Part shown: in pieces, positions 16,760 through 24,762 of the stretch | Layout of the letters: each line of letters begins with the position of its first letter | How positions within the stretch are numbered: the stretch's first letter is position 1 | Assembly: GCF_018130955.1 (NCBI RefSeq) | Contig: NZ_JAFCJM010000016.1 | Coordinates: 1 to 64,000 of the forward strand | DNA: 64,000 bases | Reading direction: 5' to 3' | From: Bradyrhizobium liaoningense | GTDB lineage: Bacteria; Pseudomonadota; Alphaproteobacteria; Rhizobiales; Xanthobacteraceae | Position numbers and translations under genes: made by a program | Notes under the pieces: generated by a model | The model's database searches: none | Seen by the model: the letters and a program-made list of their open reading frames with translations, nothing else | Told to the model about the DNA's origin: nothing

Positions 16760-17413
16760 CTACGGGCACGGATGCCGCAAGCCGTCATAGCCGAGATAGG
16801 TGCCTGACGCCGGGTCATAGGACCGGTAGCGCTGCTGGCAGTAGGCGACGGAATCGCCGCCCTCGGGCACGACTGCGACAGACGCACTGTCATCGTAGTA
16901 GCCGTCATTGTAGTAATAGGAATCATCGTAGTAGGGCCCGCCGCCGTAATAGGCGTACGAGCCGATCGCGGCTCCGGCCGCGACGCCCGGCCAGAATCCG
17001 CCGCCGCGATGGCGCCAGTGGCCACCGCGCCAGCCCGAACCCGGTGTCGCCGCTGCGACACTGCCACCGGTAAAGGCCGGCCCCGCTCCAATGCTCGGCC
17101 GCGTGGCACCTGCTGTGAAGCCGCGCCCACCGCCAAAGGCTGGCCCTGCACCGATGCTCGGCCGCGACACTGCGGCGCCTGCCGCGAAGTTGCCGCCACC
17201 GCCACGGAAGGCCGCACCTGCGCCAGGTCCAGCGCCGGGACCACCGCCCATCCGGGCACCACCACCGCCGCCACCCATCGCGGCGTGTCCGCCACCGCCA
17301 CCGGGGCCGCGGCCTCCACCACCGGGACCCTGTGCGAAGCTGGCGGACGGCGCGATCAACGGCAACACCAGCGCCAAAGCCGCCGCGGCGCTTAAAACTC
17401 TGAGACTGTTCAT
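16760..17413 (-). CDS. Exported glycine-rich BA14K-family protein
   Basis: The 217-residue protein has a signal peptide (MNSLRVLSAAAALALVLPLI, cleaved near ASFAQG), about 110 residues of Gly-rich repeats with SRPSIGAGPAFGGG and a second copy TRPSIGAGPAFTGG, then a Gly/Ala helix-like segment (WPGVAAGAAIGSYAYYGGG), a tyrosine-rich DDSYYYNDGYYDDS stretch, and a C-terminal BA14K-like motif (YCQQRYRSYDPASGTYLGYD). BA14K proteins are small surface lectin-like proteins found in Brucella and rhizobia. Upstream a GGAAC-N16-GGTT string near 17432-17457 resembles an EcfG stress promoter but the -10 is imperfect. A terminator follows. Function is unproven. Confidence 0.75.
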   Translation of the reverse strand: MNSLRVLSAAAALALVLPLIAPSASFAQGPGGGGRGPGGGGGHAAMGGGGGGARMGGGPGAGPGAGAAFRGGGGNFAAGAAVSRPSIGAGPAFGGGRGFTAGATRPSIGAGPAFTGGSVAAATPGSGWRGGHWRHRGGGFWPGVAAGAAIGSYAYYGGGPYYDDSYYYNDGYYDDSASVAVVPEGGDSVAYCQQRYRSYDPASGTYLGYDGLRHPCP

Positions 17414-17626
17414 GTTCGGCTCCTTTTCCCGGAGGACAAACCCCGTGACGGGGCCGCAGTTCCCGGGCCGCGCACACGATTGCGCGCGCGGGGCAGCCTC
17501 TCACTGGGCGACTGTACCCGGCATGAACGGATCGCGACTGCTTTGCGGCAGATCTACTTTAGGGCCCAACTGGACAATTCGGCTCCCGGATGGCATCAGG
17601 GCGCCAGACAGCAGGGCCCGCGCCGC

Positions 17627-18037
17627 ATGAAACAGTTCTTTCTCAAGCTCTTCACCTGGTGGAATAGCCAGACTTTTGGCACGCAGCTCTGGACCTGGCG
17701 GTTCGGCGAGCTGGTCGGTGCGGACGAGCAGGGCAACCGCTACTACCGGACTCGCGGCGGGGTGATCGATCCGACGCTTGGATTCGAGCGGCGCTGGGTG
17801 ATCTACAATGGCGTGGCCGAGGCGAGCCGCGTGCCGCCGTCCTGGCACGGCTGGCTGCACCACGTCGTCGACGTGCCGCCGACCCAGGACGGTTACAAGC
17901 CACGCGAGTGGGAAAAGCCGCATCAGCCAAACCTGACCGGCACACCCGCGGCGTACCGGCCGTCCGGCTCGACGCTTGCGAGCGGCAAGCGCCCGAAGGC
18001 CACCGGCGACTACCAGGCCTGGACGCCCGGCAGCTAG
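17627..18037 (+). CDS. NADH:ubiquinone oxidoreductase subunit NDUFA12 family
   Basis: The 136-residue protein matches the NDUFA12/B17.2 family, a supernumerary complex I subunit that occurs in alphaproteobacteria and mitochondria. Diagnostic strings are WWNSQTFGTQLWTWRFGELV, GADEQGNRYYR and RRWVIYNGVAEASRVPPSWH, followed by GWLHHVVDVPP. The C-terminal 50 residues are Pro-rich and less conserved. The ATG at 17627 starts at the conserved part; the open frame upstream is not family-like. It is not near a nuo operon here, which is usual for this gene. It probably stabilises the peripheral arm of complex I on the cytoplasmic side. Confidence 0.9.
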   Translation: MKQFFLKLFTWWNSQTFGTQLWTWRFGELVGADEQGNRYYRTRGGVIDPTLGFERRWVIYNGVAEASRVPPSWHGWLHHVVDVPPTQDGYKPREWEKPHQPNLTGTPAAYRPSGSTLASGKRPKATGDYQAWTPGS

Positions 18038-18320
18038 CCCTTCGACTTTCGCGCGTTGGATGCATTCGCATCCGTATCTCAGGCTGTGAACAACGGGATC
18101 AGCGGGGACGCCGCGTGCGCACCCGTTGCGTCCGCACGCGTCCTGCGGCTCAATGTACCCATCTTATGGAGATGGGAGACCATCGCGTCGGTTCGGGCAA
18201 CAGATCGCGACTGTCCCGAGAATGCAGCGGCTGCCGAGCAGGACTCGATCGGGAGATAGGCCCCCGGTCAAAGAATTCCGAAATCGCCCGGTGATATGTG
18301 CAGCCATCGTAAGACAGGAA
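18038..18320. other. Non-coding stretch before a terminator
   Basis: Nearly 280 bases separate the NDUFA12 stop from a strong plus-strand terminator. A 67-residue frame at 18056-18259 has no recognisable feature. The stretch may be a long 3' UTR or hide a small RNA. Confidence 0.35.
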
Positions 18321-18350
18321 AGGCCGCTTGGGAAACCGAGCGGCCTTTTT
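18321..18350 (+). terminator. Rho-independent terminator
   Basis: AGGCCGCT, TGG, loop GAAA, CCG, AGCGGCCT is followed directly by TTTTT on the plus strand. The minus-strand tail is only TTTCC, so the plus direction is favoured, although the converging pseudogene may also use it. Confidence 0.75.
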
Positions 18351-18368
18351 CTGTCGTGGTTCAGTATC

Positions 18369-19042
18369 TCACATCACCCGTGCTGCAGCGCGCTTGTTGG
18401 CTTCCATGCGGCGGGCCTGCGACGGCGCGATCTTCTCCTTCATCAGCGCGAGCACTTCGGCGGGCGCGGTGTCCGGCGAGCCGGCATTGAAAGGCGGGGC
18501 GGGGTTGTATTCGAGCCGGAGCTGAATCGCCTCCGCTAGCGTGCGGTTGACCAGGATTCGTTACCGCAGGCATCGATTTTGCGCTGAGCGCCGGTGGCGC
18601 GGTTGCGATCGATGCAGACGCGCGACTTGGTCGGCGTTGCCCCGAACAATGCCAACGCGTCCATCGCGCTCCAATGGGTGGTGGCGCGATAGCCCTTCAA
18701 CAGGCCCGCCGCACCCAGCACCAGCGAACCCGTGCAGACCGACGTGACGAATTTGGCCCCTTCGGCCTGCTTGCGCAGGAAGTCCAGCGTCTCCTCGTCG
18801 TTGACGAGCTCGTCGGTGCCAAAGCCGCCGGGCACGCAGATCACGTCGAGCTGCGGGCAGTCGGCGAAGGTCGTGGTCGGCGTCAGCGTGAGCACGGAAT
18901 CGCTCGGCACCGGCTCGATGCGTTTCCAGATCAGATGCACTTTTGCGCCGGGCACGCTCGAAAACACCTGCACGGGGCCGGTGAGATCGAGCTGGGTGAC
19001 GCGCGGAAACACGAGAAGTCCGATCTGAAGCGGCTGCGACAT
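18369..19042 (-). pseudogene. Broken DJ-1/PfpI (isonitrile-hydratase-like) gene
   Basis: From the ATG at 19042 (GGAGG 9 bases upstream) the frame encodes a normal DJ-1/PfpI fold: LQIGLLVFPRVTQLDLTGPV, the nucleophile-elbow Cys in [18 protein letters not shown], and ATTHWSAMDALALFG. After RVCIDRNRATG the frame becomes nonsense and stops at 18536-18538. The C-terminal part (AEAIQLRLEYNPAPPFNAGS, ending at 18369) is intact in another frame. The expected 'VTAGIDFAL' motif that joins the two parts is present but on the opposite strand: 18560-18589 read in the plus direction encodes VTAGIDFALS. The gene therefore seems inactivated by a micro-inversion plus a small indel. Confidence 0.8.
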
Positions 19043-19130
19043 CGGGAAGGCCTCCAAGATTTGGCTTGACGGAACCACGATGCCATGGTGGCCTTCCGTC
19101 CGAAATGGCGTAATTCCCTCATTTTAGGAC

Positions 19131-20084
19131 ATGGCTGATATCATCATGATCGGCGTGCTGATCTTTCCGGATTTCCAGTTACTCGATGCAGCGGGCCCGA
19201 TCTCGGTATTCGAAATCGCCGCGCGCTACACGGGGAAGGTGCCTGCGATCCGCGTGCTCGCGGTGAAGGCGGGTCCCGTGCGCAGCTCGTCCGGCGCAGA
19301 GATGCTGGCGCGCGATTTCAAATCGGCTGGCGCCATCACGACGCTGATCGTGGCGGGCGGCGAGGGGATTGCGACCGCGTCGCGCTGCCCGATCACGCTG
19401 GCCTTCGTGCAGCGGATGGCCAAACGCGGCGTGCGCGTCGCAAGCATCTGCTCCGGCGCTTACGTGCTGGCGGAGGCAGGGCTGTTGGACGGCCGGCGGG
19501 CGACCACGCATTGGGGACGGACGCGCGATTTCGTCGCGCGTTATCCCAAGATCAAGTTCGAGCCCGACCAGATCTTCACCCACGACGGCCCGATCTGGAC
19601 GTCCGCCGGCATCACCGCCGGAATCGACCTCGCGCTCGCCATGGTCACCGAGGACCACGGCGAGGCCGTCGCGCAGGATACTGCGCGCCAGCTCGTGCTC
19701 TATCATCGCCGCAGCGGCGGCCAGTCGCAATTCTCCTCGCTGCTGGAATTGAAGACGCCGAACGGCCGCTTCGGCCCGCTGCTCGCCTGGGCGCGCGAGA
19801 ATCTCGACGCACCGCTGACGGTAGAAGATCTCGCCGACCAGGCCGGCATGAGCTCGCGGCACTTTGCCCGCGCCTTCACCGCCGAGACCGGTACGACGCC
19901 GTCGAAGGCCATCGAGCGGCTGCGCATCGAGGTGGCGCGCGAGCGCGTGCAATCGTCGAGCGAAGCGATCGAGCTCGTGGCGCAATCCACCGGCTTTCGC
20001 GATCCGGAACGGATGCGCCGCGCCTTCATCCGCGCCTTCGGCCAGCCGCCGCAATCGCTGCGCCGCGCGGCGCGGGCGGTTTAG
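19131..20084 (+). CDS. GlxA-family transcriptional regulator (DJ-1/PfpI + AraC HTH)
   Basis: The 317-residue protein has an N-terminal DJ-1/PfpI domain (LIFPDFQLLDAAGPISVFEI; Cys in VASICSGAYVLAEAGLLDGR; AGITAGIDLALAMV) and a C-terminal AraC-type DNA-binding domain from about residue 215 (LTVEDLADQAGMSSRHFARA and IELVAQSTGFRDPERMRRAF, the two helix-turn-helix units). The family includes regulators of amino-acid, choline or aldehyde metabolism such as GlxA, GbdR and CdhR; the ligand of this one is not evident. It is divergent, with an 88-bp gap, from the DJ-1/PfpI pseudogene, which was probably its target and related partner. Confidence 0.9.
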   Translation: MADIIMIGVLIFPDFQLLDAAGPISVFEIAARYTGKVPAIRVLAVKAGPVRSSSGAEMLARDFKSAGAITTLIVAGGEGIATASRCPITLAFVQRMAKRGVRVASICSGAYVLAEAGLLDGRRATTHWGRTRDFVARYPKIKFEPDQIFTHDGPIWTSAGITAGIDLALAMVTEDHGEAVAQDTARQLVLYHRRSGGQSQFSSLLELKTPNGRFGPLLAWARENLDAPLTVEDLADQAGMSSRHFARAFTAETGTTPSKAIERLRIEVARERVQSSSEAIELVAQSTGFRDPERMRRAFIRAFGQPPQSLRRAARAV

Positions 20085-20133
20085 CGCGTACGCGTCGCGC
20101 CTGTTCGTAGCCGATACGGCGGACGCGCAAGCT

Positions 20134-21114
20134 TCAATTCAACGTCTTCAGCCACGTTCCGATCTCGCTCGCCGCGACATCGGCCTGCTGCAGCAGCCTG
20201 CCCATGGTGAAGAAGCCGTGGAATTGGCCGGGGAAGTGGCGGTAGGCGACGCCCACGCCGGCCTGCTTCAGGCGCGCGGCATAGTCACAGCCCTCGTCGC
20301 GCAGGGGATCGGCGCCGGCGGTGAGCACATAGGCGGGCGGCAGGCCGACAAGCGTCGAGGCGCGTGCGGGGGAAGCGCGCCAGTCGTGGGTGTCGGCGGC
20401 GCCGTTCAGGTAATGGTCGCGGAACCAACGAATCACGGAATGCGTGAGCAGCACGCTGGTCTCGGGCTCGCTGTGCGAGCGATGCGTCATCGCAAAGTCG
20501 ACGGCGGGGTAGATCAGCACCTGTCCTGATAGCGCCGGGCCGTTGCCGTCGCGCGCGGCGATCGCGACCACGGCCGCGAGATTGCCGCCGGCGCTGTCGC
20601 CGCCGACACACAGGCGCGAGGCGTCGATGCCGAGCTGTCTCGCATTGTCAGCCACCCATTGGGTCGCGGCAATGGCGTCGTCGACGGCGGCCGGAAATTT
20701 GTGCTCGGGCGCGAGGCGATAATCGACTGAGATCACGATCAGCTCGCCCGCGTCGGCAAGCTTGCGGCAGGCGACGTCATGGGTGTCGAGATCGCCGATC
20801 ACCCAGCCGCCGCCGTGGAAGAACACCAGCGCCGGCGATAGACCGTTCCGCTCCCGCAGGCGCTTGGGCACGTAGAGGCGCGCCGGGATTGCGCCATGCG
20901 GCGCCGGGATCGCGAGTTGCTCGACCCGCGCAAGCTCGGGCGGCTCCGGACTGACGACGAGGCGGGCCTGCGAATAGGACTCGCGCGCTTCGGCCGCGGT
21001 CAGCCTTTCGTAAGGCGGCCGGCCGGCCTCGAGGAAGGCCTTGTAGACGGCGGCTGCATCGGGATCGAGAACGACGGGCATGCGGGCAGCGGACCTGTGA
21101 TTTGAGGGAGTCAT
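20134..21114 (-). CDS. Alpha/beta hydrolase, hormone-sensitive-lipase-like esterase
   Basis: The 326-residue protein belongs to the HSL/family IV carboxylesterases. The oxyanion-hole motif is FFHGGGWVIGDLDTHD at about residue 95, the nucleophile is Ser in GGDSAGGNLAA at about 170, the acid is Asp in AGADPLRDEG at about 268, and the His is in HFPGQFHGFF at about 298. No signal peptide, so it is cytoplasmic. It hydrolyses short acyl esters; the natural substrate is unknown. An internal ATG at 21081 (MPVVLDPD) is an alternative start. It is convergent with the GlxA-type gene and divergent from the DUF2155 gene. Confidence 0.85.
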   Translation of the reverse strand: MTPSNHRSAARMPVVLDPDAAAVYKAFLEAGRPPYERLTAAEARESYSQARLVVSPEPPELARVEQLAIPAPHGAIPARLYVPKRLRERNGLSPALVFFHGGGWVIGDLDTHDVACRKLADAGELIVISVDYRLAPEHKFPAAVDDAIAATQWVADNARQLGIDASRLCVGGDSAGGNLAAVVAIAARDGNGPALSGQVLIYPAVDFAMTHRSHSEPETSVLLTHSVIRWFRDHYLNGAADTHDWRASPARASTLVGLPPAYVLTAGADPLRDEGCDYAARLKQAGVGVAYRHFPGQFHGFFTMGRLLQQADVAASEIGTWLKTLN

Positions 21115-21159
21115 TCCGGGCTCGCCTCTTCGAGGCGCCGCTCCGGTTGGCCTGGAGAC

Positions 21160-21187
21160 GCCAGGGGCCCGCGACGGGGCCCCTGGC
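21160..21187. other. Perfect 11-bp GC hairpin in a divergent promoter region
   Basis: GCCAGGGGCCC, loop GCGACG, then the exact complement GGGCCCCTGGC. It lies 46 bases upstream of the esterase start and has no T-tract on either side, so it is not a standard terminator. Confidence 0.55.
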
Positions 21188-21352
21188 AGCGACTATTCCA
21201 TCTGCAGGGCGCTCTGGCCAGACGGCCGGCGGGCGGGGCAGGGTTGCCGCCCTTTCCCCGCCGTATTCGCCGTGTTAACCGGAAGGTCTGCGAGCGGCGG
21301 TAACCCCCTGTACAATGTCCCGAAACCCGATTCGCTGTTGAAGCCGCGCGAG

Positions 21353-22366
21353 ATGTCTCGAAACCTTGTCCTGACCGGTCTTGCGGCCCTGCTCGCCGCC
21401 ACAGCGATGACGCTTGCCCCGCCTGCGCAGGCGCAGATCGGCACGATTTTCTCCGATCCGCCGCCGCGGCCGCCGGGTGCAATTCCGCGCGGCAATCAGC
21501 TGCCCCAGCCGATGCCCGACGACGACGAAGAGGTGGTGCCGGAGCTGCCGCGGCAGGGCCGCGTGCTGCCGACGCGTCCCGCGCCGCCGCCGGCCCAGCA
21601 GGGCAATGCGCTCCCGGGTCCGGTGCAGTCGCAGCCCCTGGCGCCGCCGCCTGGCGCGACGGTTGCGCCCCAGAACCAGCCGCCCGCGGTCGCCGTCGCG
21701 CCGCCCAATCCGCAAGCCGCGCCGCAGCCTGGCGCAAATCCGACGCTGCCGGGCCTGCCGCCCGGCCAGCGCCAGCCCAAAGGCGCGCCGGGCGCCGTAC
21801 CGCAGACGCCGGCGAGCCTGCAGCCGGGCGACGAGGTCGTCACCGAGCCGCCGGCGCAGAAGATCGTGAACAAGAAGGCGACCTTCTCCGGCCTCGACAA
21901 GATCACCGGCCGCATCATCAATTTCGACGAGGAGATCGGCGAGACCGTGCAGTTCGGCGCGCTGCGCGTCAAAACCGACGCCTGCTACACGCGCCCGGCG
22001 ACGGAAGCCGCAAACACCGACGCCTTCGTCGAGGTCGACGAGATCACGCTCCAGGGCGAGGTGAAGCGGATCTTTTCGGGGTGGATGTATGCGGCGAGCC
22101 CCGGCCTGCACGGCGTCGAGCATCCGATCTACGACATCTGGCTGACCGACTGTAAGGAGCCGCAGACGACGATTGCGACCGCCGCGCCCGATCCAGGCGC
22201 CAAGCCGCCCGCACCGCCTCCGGCGCAGAAGAAGTCCGCGCCGCCCAAGCAGACGGTGCAGCAGCAGCGTCCGCCGCAGCCGCTGCCACAGCCGCAACAG
22301 CCACCGCCGCCTCCGCCGCCCCAGCAGCAGCCGGGCCTGTTTCCGTTCCCGGGTTTTGGCCGCTAA
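21353..22366 (+). CDS. Exported DUF2155-domain protein with proline/glutamine-rich regions
   Basis: With the ATG at 21353 the product is 337 residues and has a standard signal peptide (RNLVLTGLAALLAATAMTLA, cleavage near AQAQIG). About 140 residues of Pro/Gln/Ala-rich sequence follow. The DUF2155 domain (about residues 165-255) includes KKATFSGLDKITGRIINFDE, a conserved Cys in KTDACYTRP and IYDIWLTDCK with a second Cys, probably a disulfide pair. The last 65 residues are almost pure Pro/Gln/Lys. DUF2155 proteins are periplasmic proteins of alphaproteobacteria without known role. The low-complexity ends suggest wall or membrane association. Confidence 0.85.
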   Translation: MSRNLVLTGLAALLAATAMTLAPPAQAQIGTIFSDPPPRPPGAIPRGNQLPQPMPDDDEEVVPELPRQGRVLPTRPAPPPAQQGNALPGPVQSQPLAPPPGATVAPQNQPPAVAVAPPNPQAAPQPGANPTLPGLPPGQRQPKGAPGAVPQTPASLQPGDEVVTEPPAQKIVNKKATFSGLDKITGRIINFDEEIGETVQFGALRVKTDACYTRPATEAANTDAFVEVDEITLQGEVKRIFSGWMYAASPGLHGVEHPIYDIWLTDCKEPQTTIATAAPDPGAKPPAPPPAQKKSAPPKQTVQQQRPPQPLPQPQQPPPPPPPQQQPGLFPFPGFGR

Positions 22367-22385
22367 GCGATACGCTTCGATCGGC

Positions 22386-22505
22386 TAAGGCGCGATGATT
22401 GAATCGTCATCGCGCTTTAGCTCTTTGTTTGCGCATGATTTCCGCGCAAACGCGTTCCGCGTTTGTCGCGAGGGAAAACCGCTGCGCGCTTTTCCGGATC
22501 ATGCT
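22386..22505. repeat. Dispersed two-hairpin intergenic element
   Basis: The first hairpin has GCGCGATGA, loop TTGAA, TCGTCATCGCGC at about 22389-22414. The second is bounded by GCATGAT (22433-22439) and ATCATGC (22498-22504) with AAAACCGCTGCGCGCTTTTCC near its right end. This arrangement is a widespread intergenic element in Bradyrhizobium and relatives. It fills the gap between the convergent DUF2155 and aat genes and touches the aat stop codon, so it may serve as 3' end for both. Confidence 0.6.
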
Positions 22506-23185
22506 TATTGCCGCGCGGCGATGATCTCGAGCGCGCTTGTGCCCGCAATCGGCTGCTCCGGCGGCAGCCTCAGGAAATCGGCGGGATCGCCGGCGAGCGC
22601 CTTGTCGAGCAGGGCAGTGTAGCGCCGCCGCGAGATCTCGACCGCGCCAAAGCTCTTCAGATGCTCGGTGACATATTGCGTGTCGAGCAGCTCGAATCCA
22701 CCCGCGATCAGGCGCGCCACGAGATGCACCAGCGCCACCTTGGAGGCGTCGCGCACGCGGTGAAACATGCTTTCGCCGAAGAAGGCGCGCCCCAGGCTGA
22801 CGCCATAGAGTCCGCCGACGAGATCGTCGTCCTGCCAGACCTCGACCGAGTGGCAATGGCCGAGCGCGTGCAGCCCGCCATAGAGGTCGCGGATGCGCTT
22901 GTTGATCCAGGTGTCCTCGCGTCCGGCCTGCGGCGCGGCGCAACCGGCAATCGTCGCCTTGAAGGCGGTGTTGACGGTGACGCGAAACGCGTCCGAACGC
23001 ACCGTCCGCGCCAGCCGCGAGGCGATGCGAAAGCCGTCCAGCGGAATCACACCGCGCAGCTCCGGCTCGACCCAGAACAGCGTCGGGTCGTCGGCGCTCT
23101 CCGCCATCGGAAAGATGCCGCAGGCATAGGCGCGCAACAGGACGGCGGGGGTGATTTCAGACGAGGCGGAGTCGCGCGAGGTCAT
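22505..23185 (-). CDS. aat: Leucyl/phenylalanyl-tRNA--protein transferase
   Basis: The 226-residue protein is the standard length of Aat, which adds Leu or Phe from aminoacyl-tRNA to N-terminal Arg or Lys of proteins, marking them for ClpAP in the N-degron pathway. Diagnostic strings are [96 protein letters not shown] and [20 protein letters not shown]. It acts in the cytoplasm. It is adjacent to, but not overlapping, the downstream signalling operon, which runs in the same direction but ends 49 bases upstream of the aat start. Confidence 0.95.
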   Translation of the reverse strand: MTSRDSASSEITPAVLLRAYACGIFPMAESADDPTLFWVEPELRGVIPLDGFRIASRLARTVRSDAFRVTVNTAFKATIAGCAAPQAGREDTWINKRIRDLYGGLHALGHCHSVEVWQDDDLVGGLYGVSLGRAFFGESMFHRVRDASKVALVHLVARLIAGGFELLDTQYVTEHLKSFGAVEISRRRYTALLDKALAGDPADFLRLPPEQPIAGTSALEIIAARQ

Positions 23186-23233
23186 TGCCGAACAATAGCA
23201 GGATCGTATCGCGCTTGCGATGGGGTCGCGAGA

Positions 23234-24325
23234 TCAGCTCGCGGCGGCGCTGCTCGCCGGAGCCGCCGTTGCAGGCACGCGGCGGAACTTCAGCACGATG
23301 CGGGTCCCCGCATGATCGGGATCGCGCTCGACACAGGCATCGAGCTTGGAGGCCATTGCCGCGACGATACGCTGGCCCATGCCGGTCGAGCGCGGGTCGG
23401 CCTTGACGGCATCGCCGACGCCATCGTCGGTGATCGACAGCAGGAGATCGTCCTCCTGCGAGACGAGCTCGACATGAATGGGGCCGGCGCCGTCGGGATA
23501 GGCGTATTTGACCGCGTTCATCACCAGCTCATTGACGATGATGCCGACGGCAACCGCACGGTCCGGATCGATCTCGACCGGCTCGGCCTTCAGCGTCAGG
23601 CGCGACATCCGGTTACCTTCGGCGGAGCGGCGGAGATCCTCGAGCAGGGAATCCAGATACTGGTTCAGGACCACGCTCTTCAGGTCCTGCGAGGTGTAGA
23701 GGCGGCGGTGCACCTGCGCGACCGCGGCGACGCGGCCCATCGCGTTGGTGAGGGCGGCCTTGACCTCTTCCTGACCGGCGGAACTCGCCTGCAGATGCAG
23801 GAGCGAGGCGATGATCTGGAGCGAGTTGCCGACGCGGTGGTTGACCTCGCGCAGCAACATCTCGCGCTCGGCGGCGAGCGCGGCATAGCGGTCGCGCGAG
23901 GCGTGGATTTCGGCCTCCGCGTCTTCGCGCGCCTTCTGCAGCTCGGCCTGCCGCAGCGCGCCGTCGGCCGCGACATGCAGGAGCGGGATGAAGTCGCCCT
24001 TCACGTCCTTGACGAGATAGTCGGCCGCGCCCGCCTTCAGCGCGGTGACCGCGATGTTGGAGTCCTGCGACGCCGTAACGAAGACGACCGGCGGCGCCTC
24101 CGTGATCGCCATGATCTGCTCGAGCGTCTCCAGCCCGTCGAGGCCCGGCATGTACTGGTCGAGCGCCACGACGTCGATGCCGCCTTCGCGGATGCGCTCG
24201 AGGCCTTCCTCGCCGCTCGATGCATTCAGCACTCTGTAGCCGCGCCGCGTCAGGCCACGCTCGACCAGGCGCGCAAGCGCCGCGTCGTCGTCGATATAGA
24301 GCAGCGTCGGCATGGTTTGGCTCAT
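23234..24325 (-). CDS. Receiver-HisKA_2 sensor kinase (REC + histidine kinase)
   Basis: The 363-residue soluble protein has an N-terminal receiver (LLYIDDDAALARLVERGL; Asp in VVALDQYMPGLDGLE), a coiled-coil linker, a HisKA_2-type dimerisation domain with the His in LLREVNHRVGNSLQIIASLL, and a HATPase domain (NELVMNAVKYAYPDG, ITDDGVGD, GMGQRIVAAMA). HisKA_2/HWE kinases often pair with general-stress PhyR or with light and redox sensors. The ATG at 24325 overlaps the stop of the upstream response regulator as ATGA, so it is the third gene of a coupled operon. An output by phosphorylation is expected, but no dedicated target is encoded nearby. Confidence 0.85.
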   Translation of the reverse strand: MSQTMPTLLYIDDDAALARLVERGLTRRGYRVLNASSGEEGLERIREGGIDVVALDQYMPGLDGLETLEQIMAITEAPPVVFVTASQDSNIAVTALKAGAADYLVKDVKGDFIPLLHVAADGALRQAELQKAREDAEAEIHASRDRYAALAAEREMLLREVNHRVGNSLQIIASLLHLQASSAGQEEVKAALTNAMGRVAAVAQVHRRLYTSQDLKSVVLNQYLDSLLEDLRRSAEGNRMSRLTLKAEPVEIDPDRAVAVGIIVNELVMNAVKYAYPDGAGPIHVELVSQEDDLLLSITDDGVGDAVKADPRSTGMGQRIVAAMASKLDACVERDPDHAGTRIVLKFRRVPATAAPASSAAAS

Positions 24326-24762
24326 GTGGCGGCCGCCGGGACCTGGATCACGGAGAAGAACAGGCCGAGCTGCCGGATGGCGTTGGCGAAGTTCTCGTAG
24401 TTGACGGGTTTGGTGATGTAGACGTTGCAGCCGAGCTCGTAGCAACGCTTGATCTCCTGGGAGTCGTCGGTGGTGGTCAGGACCACCACGGGCGAAGCCT
24501 TCAGATATTTGTTCTCCTTGATCCGTCGCAGGATGTCGATGCCGCTCATGTCGGGCAGGTTGAGGTCGAGCAGGATCAGGAGCGCGTGGCCCTTCTGCAC
24601 GAGCCCGCTGCCGTCGGCACCGAACAGATATTTGACCGCATCCGTGCCGTTGGCAAAGGGCACGATCTCGTTGTTCACGCCGGAACGACGGATGTTGCGC
24701 TCGATCAGGCGCGCATGTCCCTCGTCGTCCTCGATCATGATGATGGTCACGGGTTGAGTCAT
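24322..24762 (-). CDS. Single-domain response regulator, Rcp1-like
   Basis: The 146-residue protein is a lone receiver of the Rcp1 type: acidic pair in IMIEDDEGHARLIERNIRR, Asp in LLILLDLNLPDMSGIDILRR, switch Thr in VVVLTTTDDSQEI, and Lys in VYITKPVNYENF. It carries the insertions seen in response regulators that partner phytochrome-like kinases. It overlaps both neighbours by ATGA (24759-24762 and 24322-24325). It probably carries phosphate between the membrane kinase upstream and the REC-HisKA_2 kinase downstream. Confidence 0.9.
   Translation of the reverse strand: MTQPVTIIMIEDDEGHARLIERNIRRSGVNNEIVPFANGTDAVKYLFGADGSGLVQKGHALLILLDLNLPDMSGIDILRRIKENKYLKASPVVVLTTTDDSQEIKRCYELGCNVYITKPVNYENFANAIRQLGLFFSVIQVPAAAT

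Noticed and set aside
22463..24400. A 645-residue plus-strand frame across aat and the signalling operon
   Set aside because: It is opposite to genes with clear motifs and has no recognisable domain of its own.
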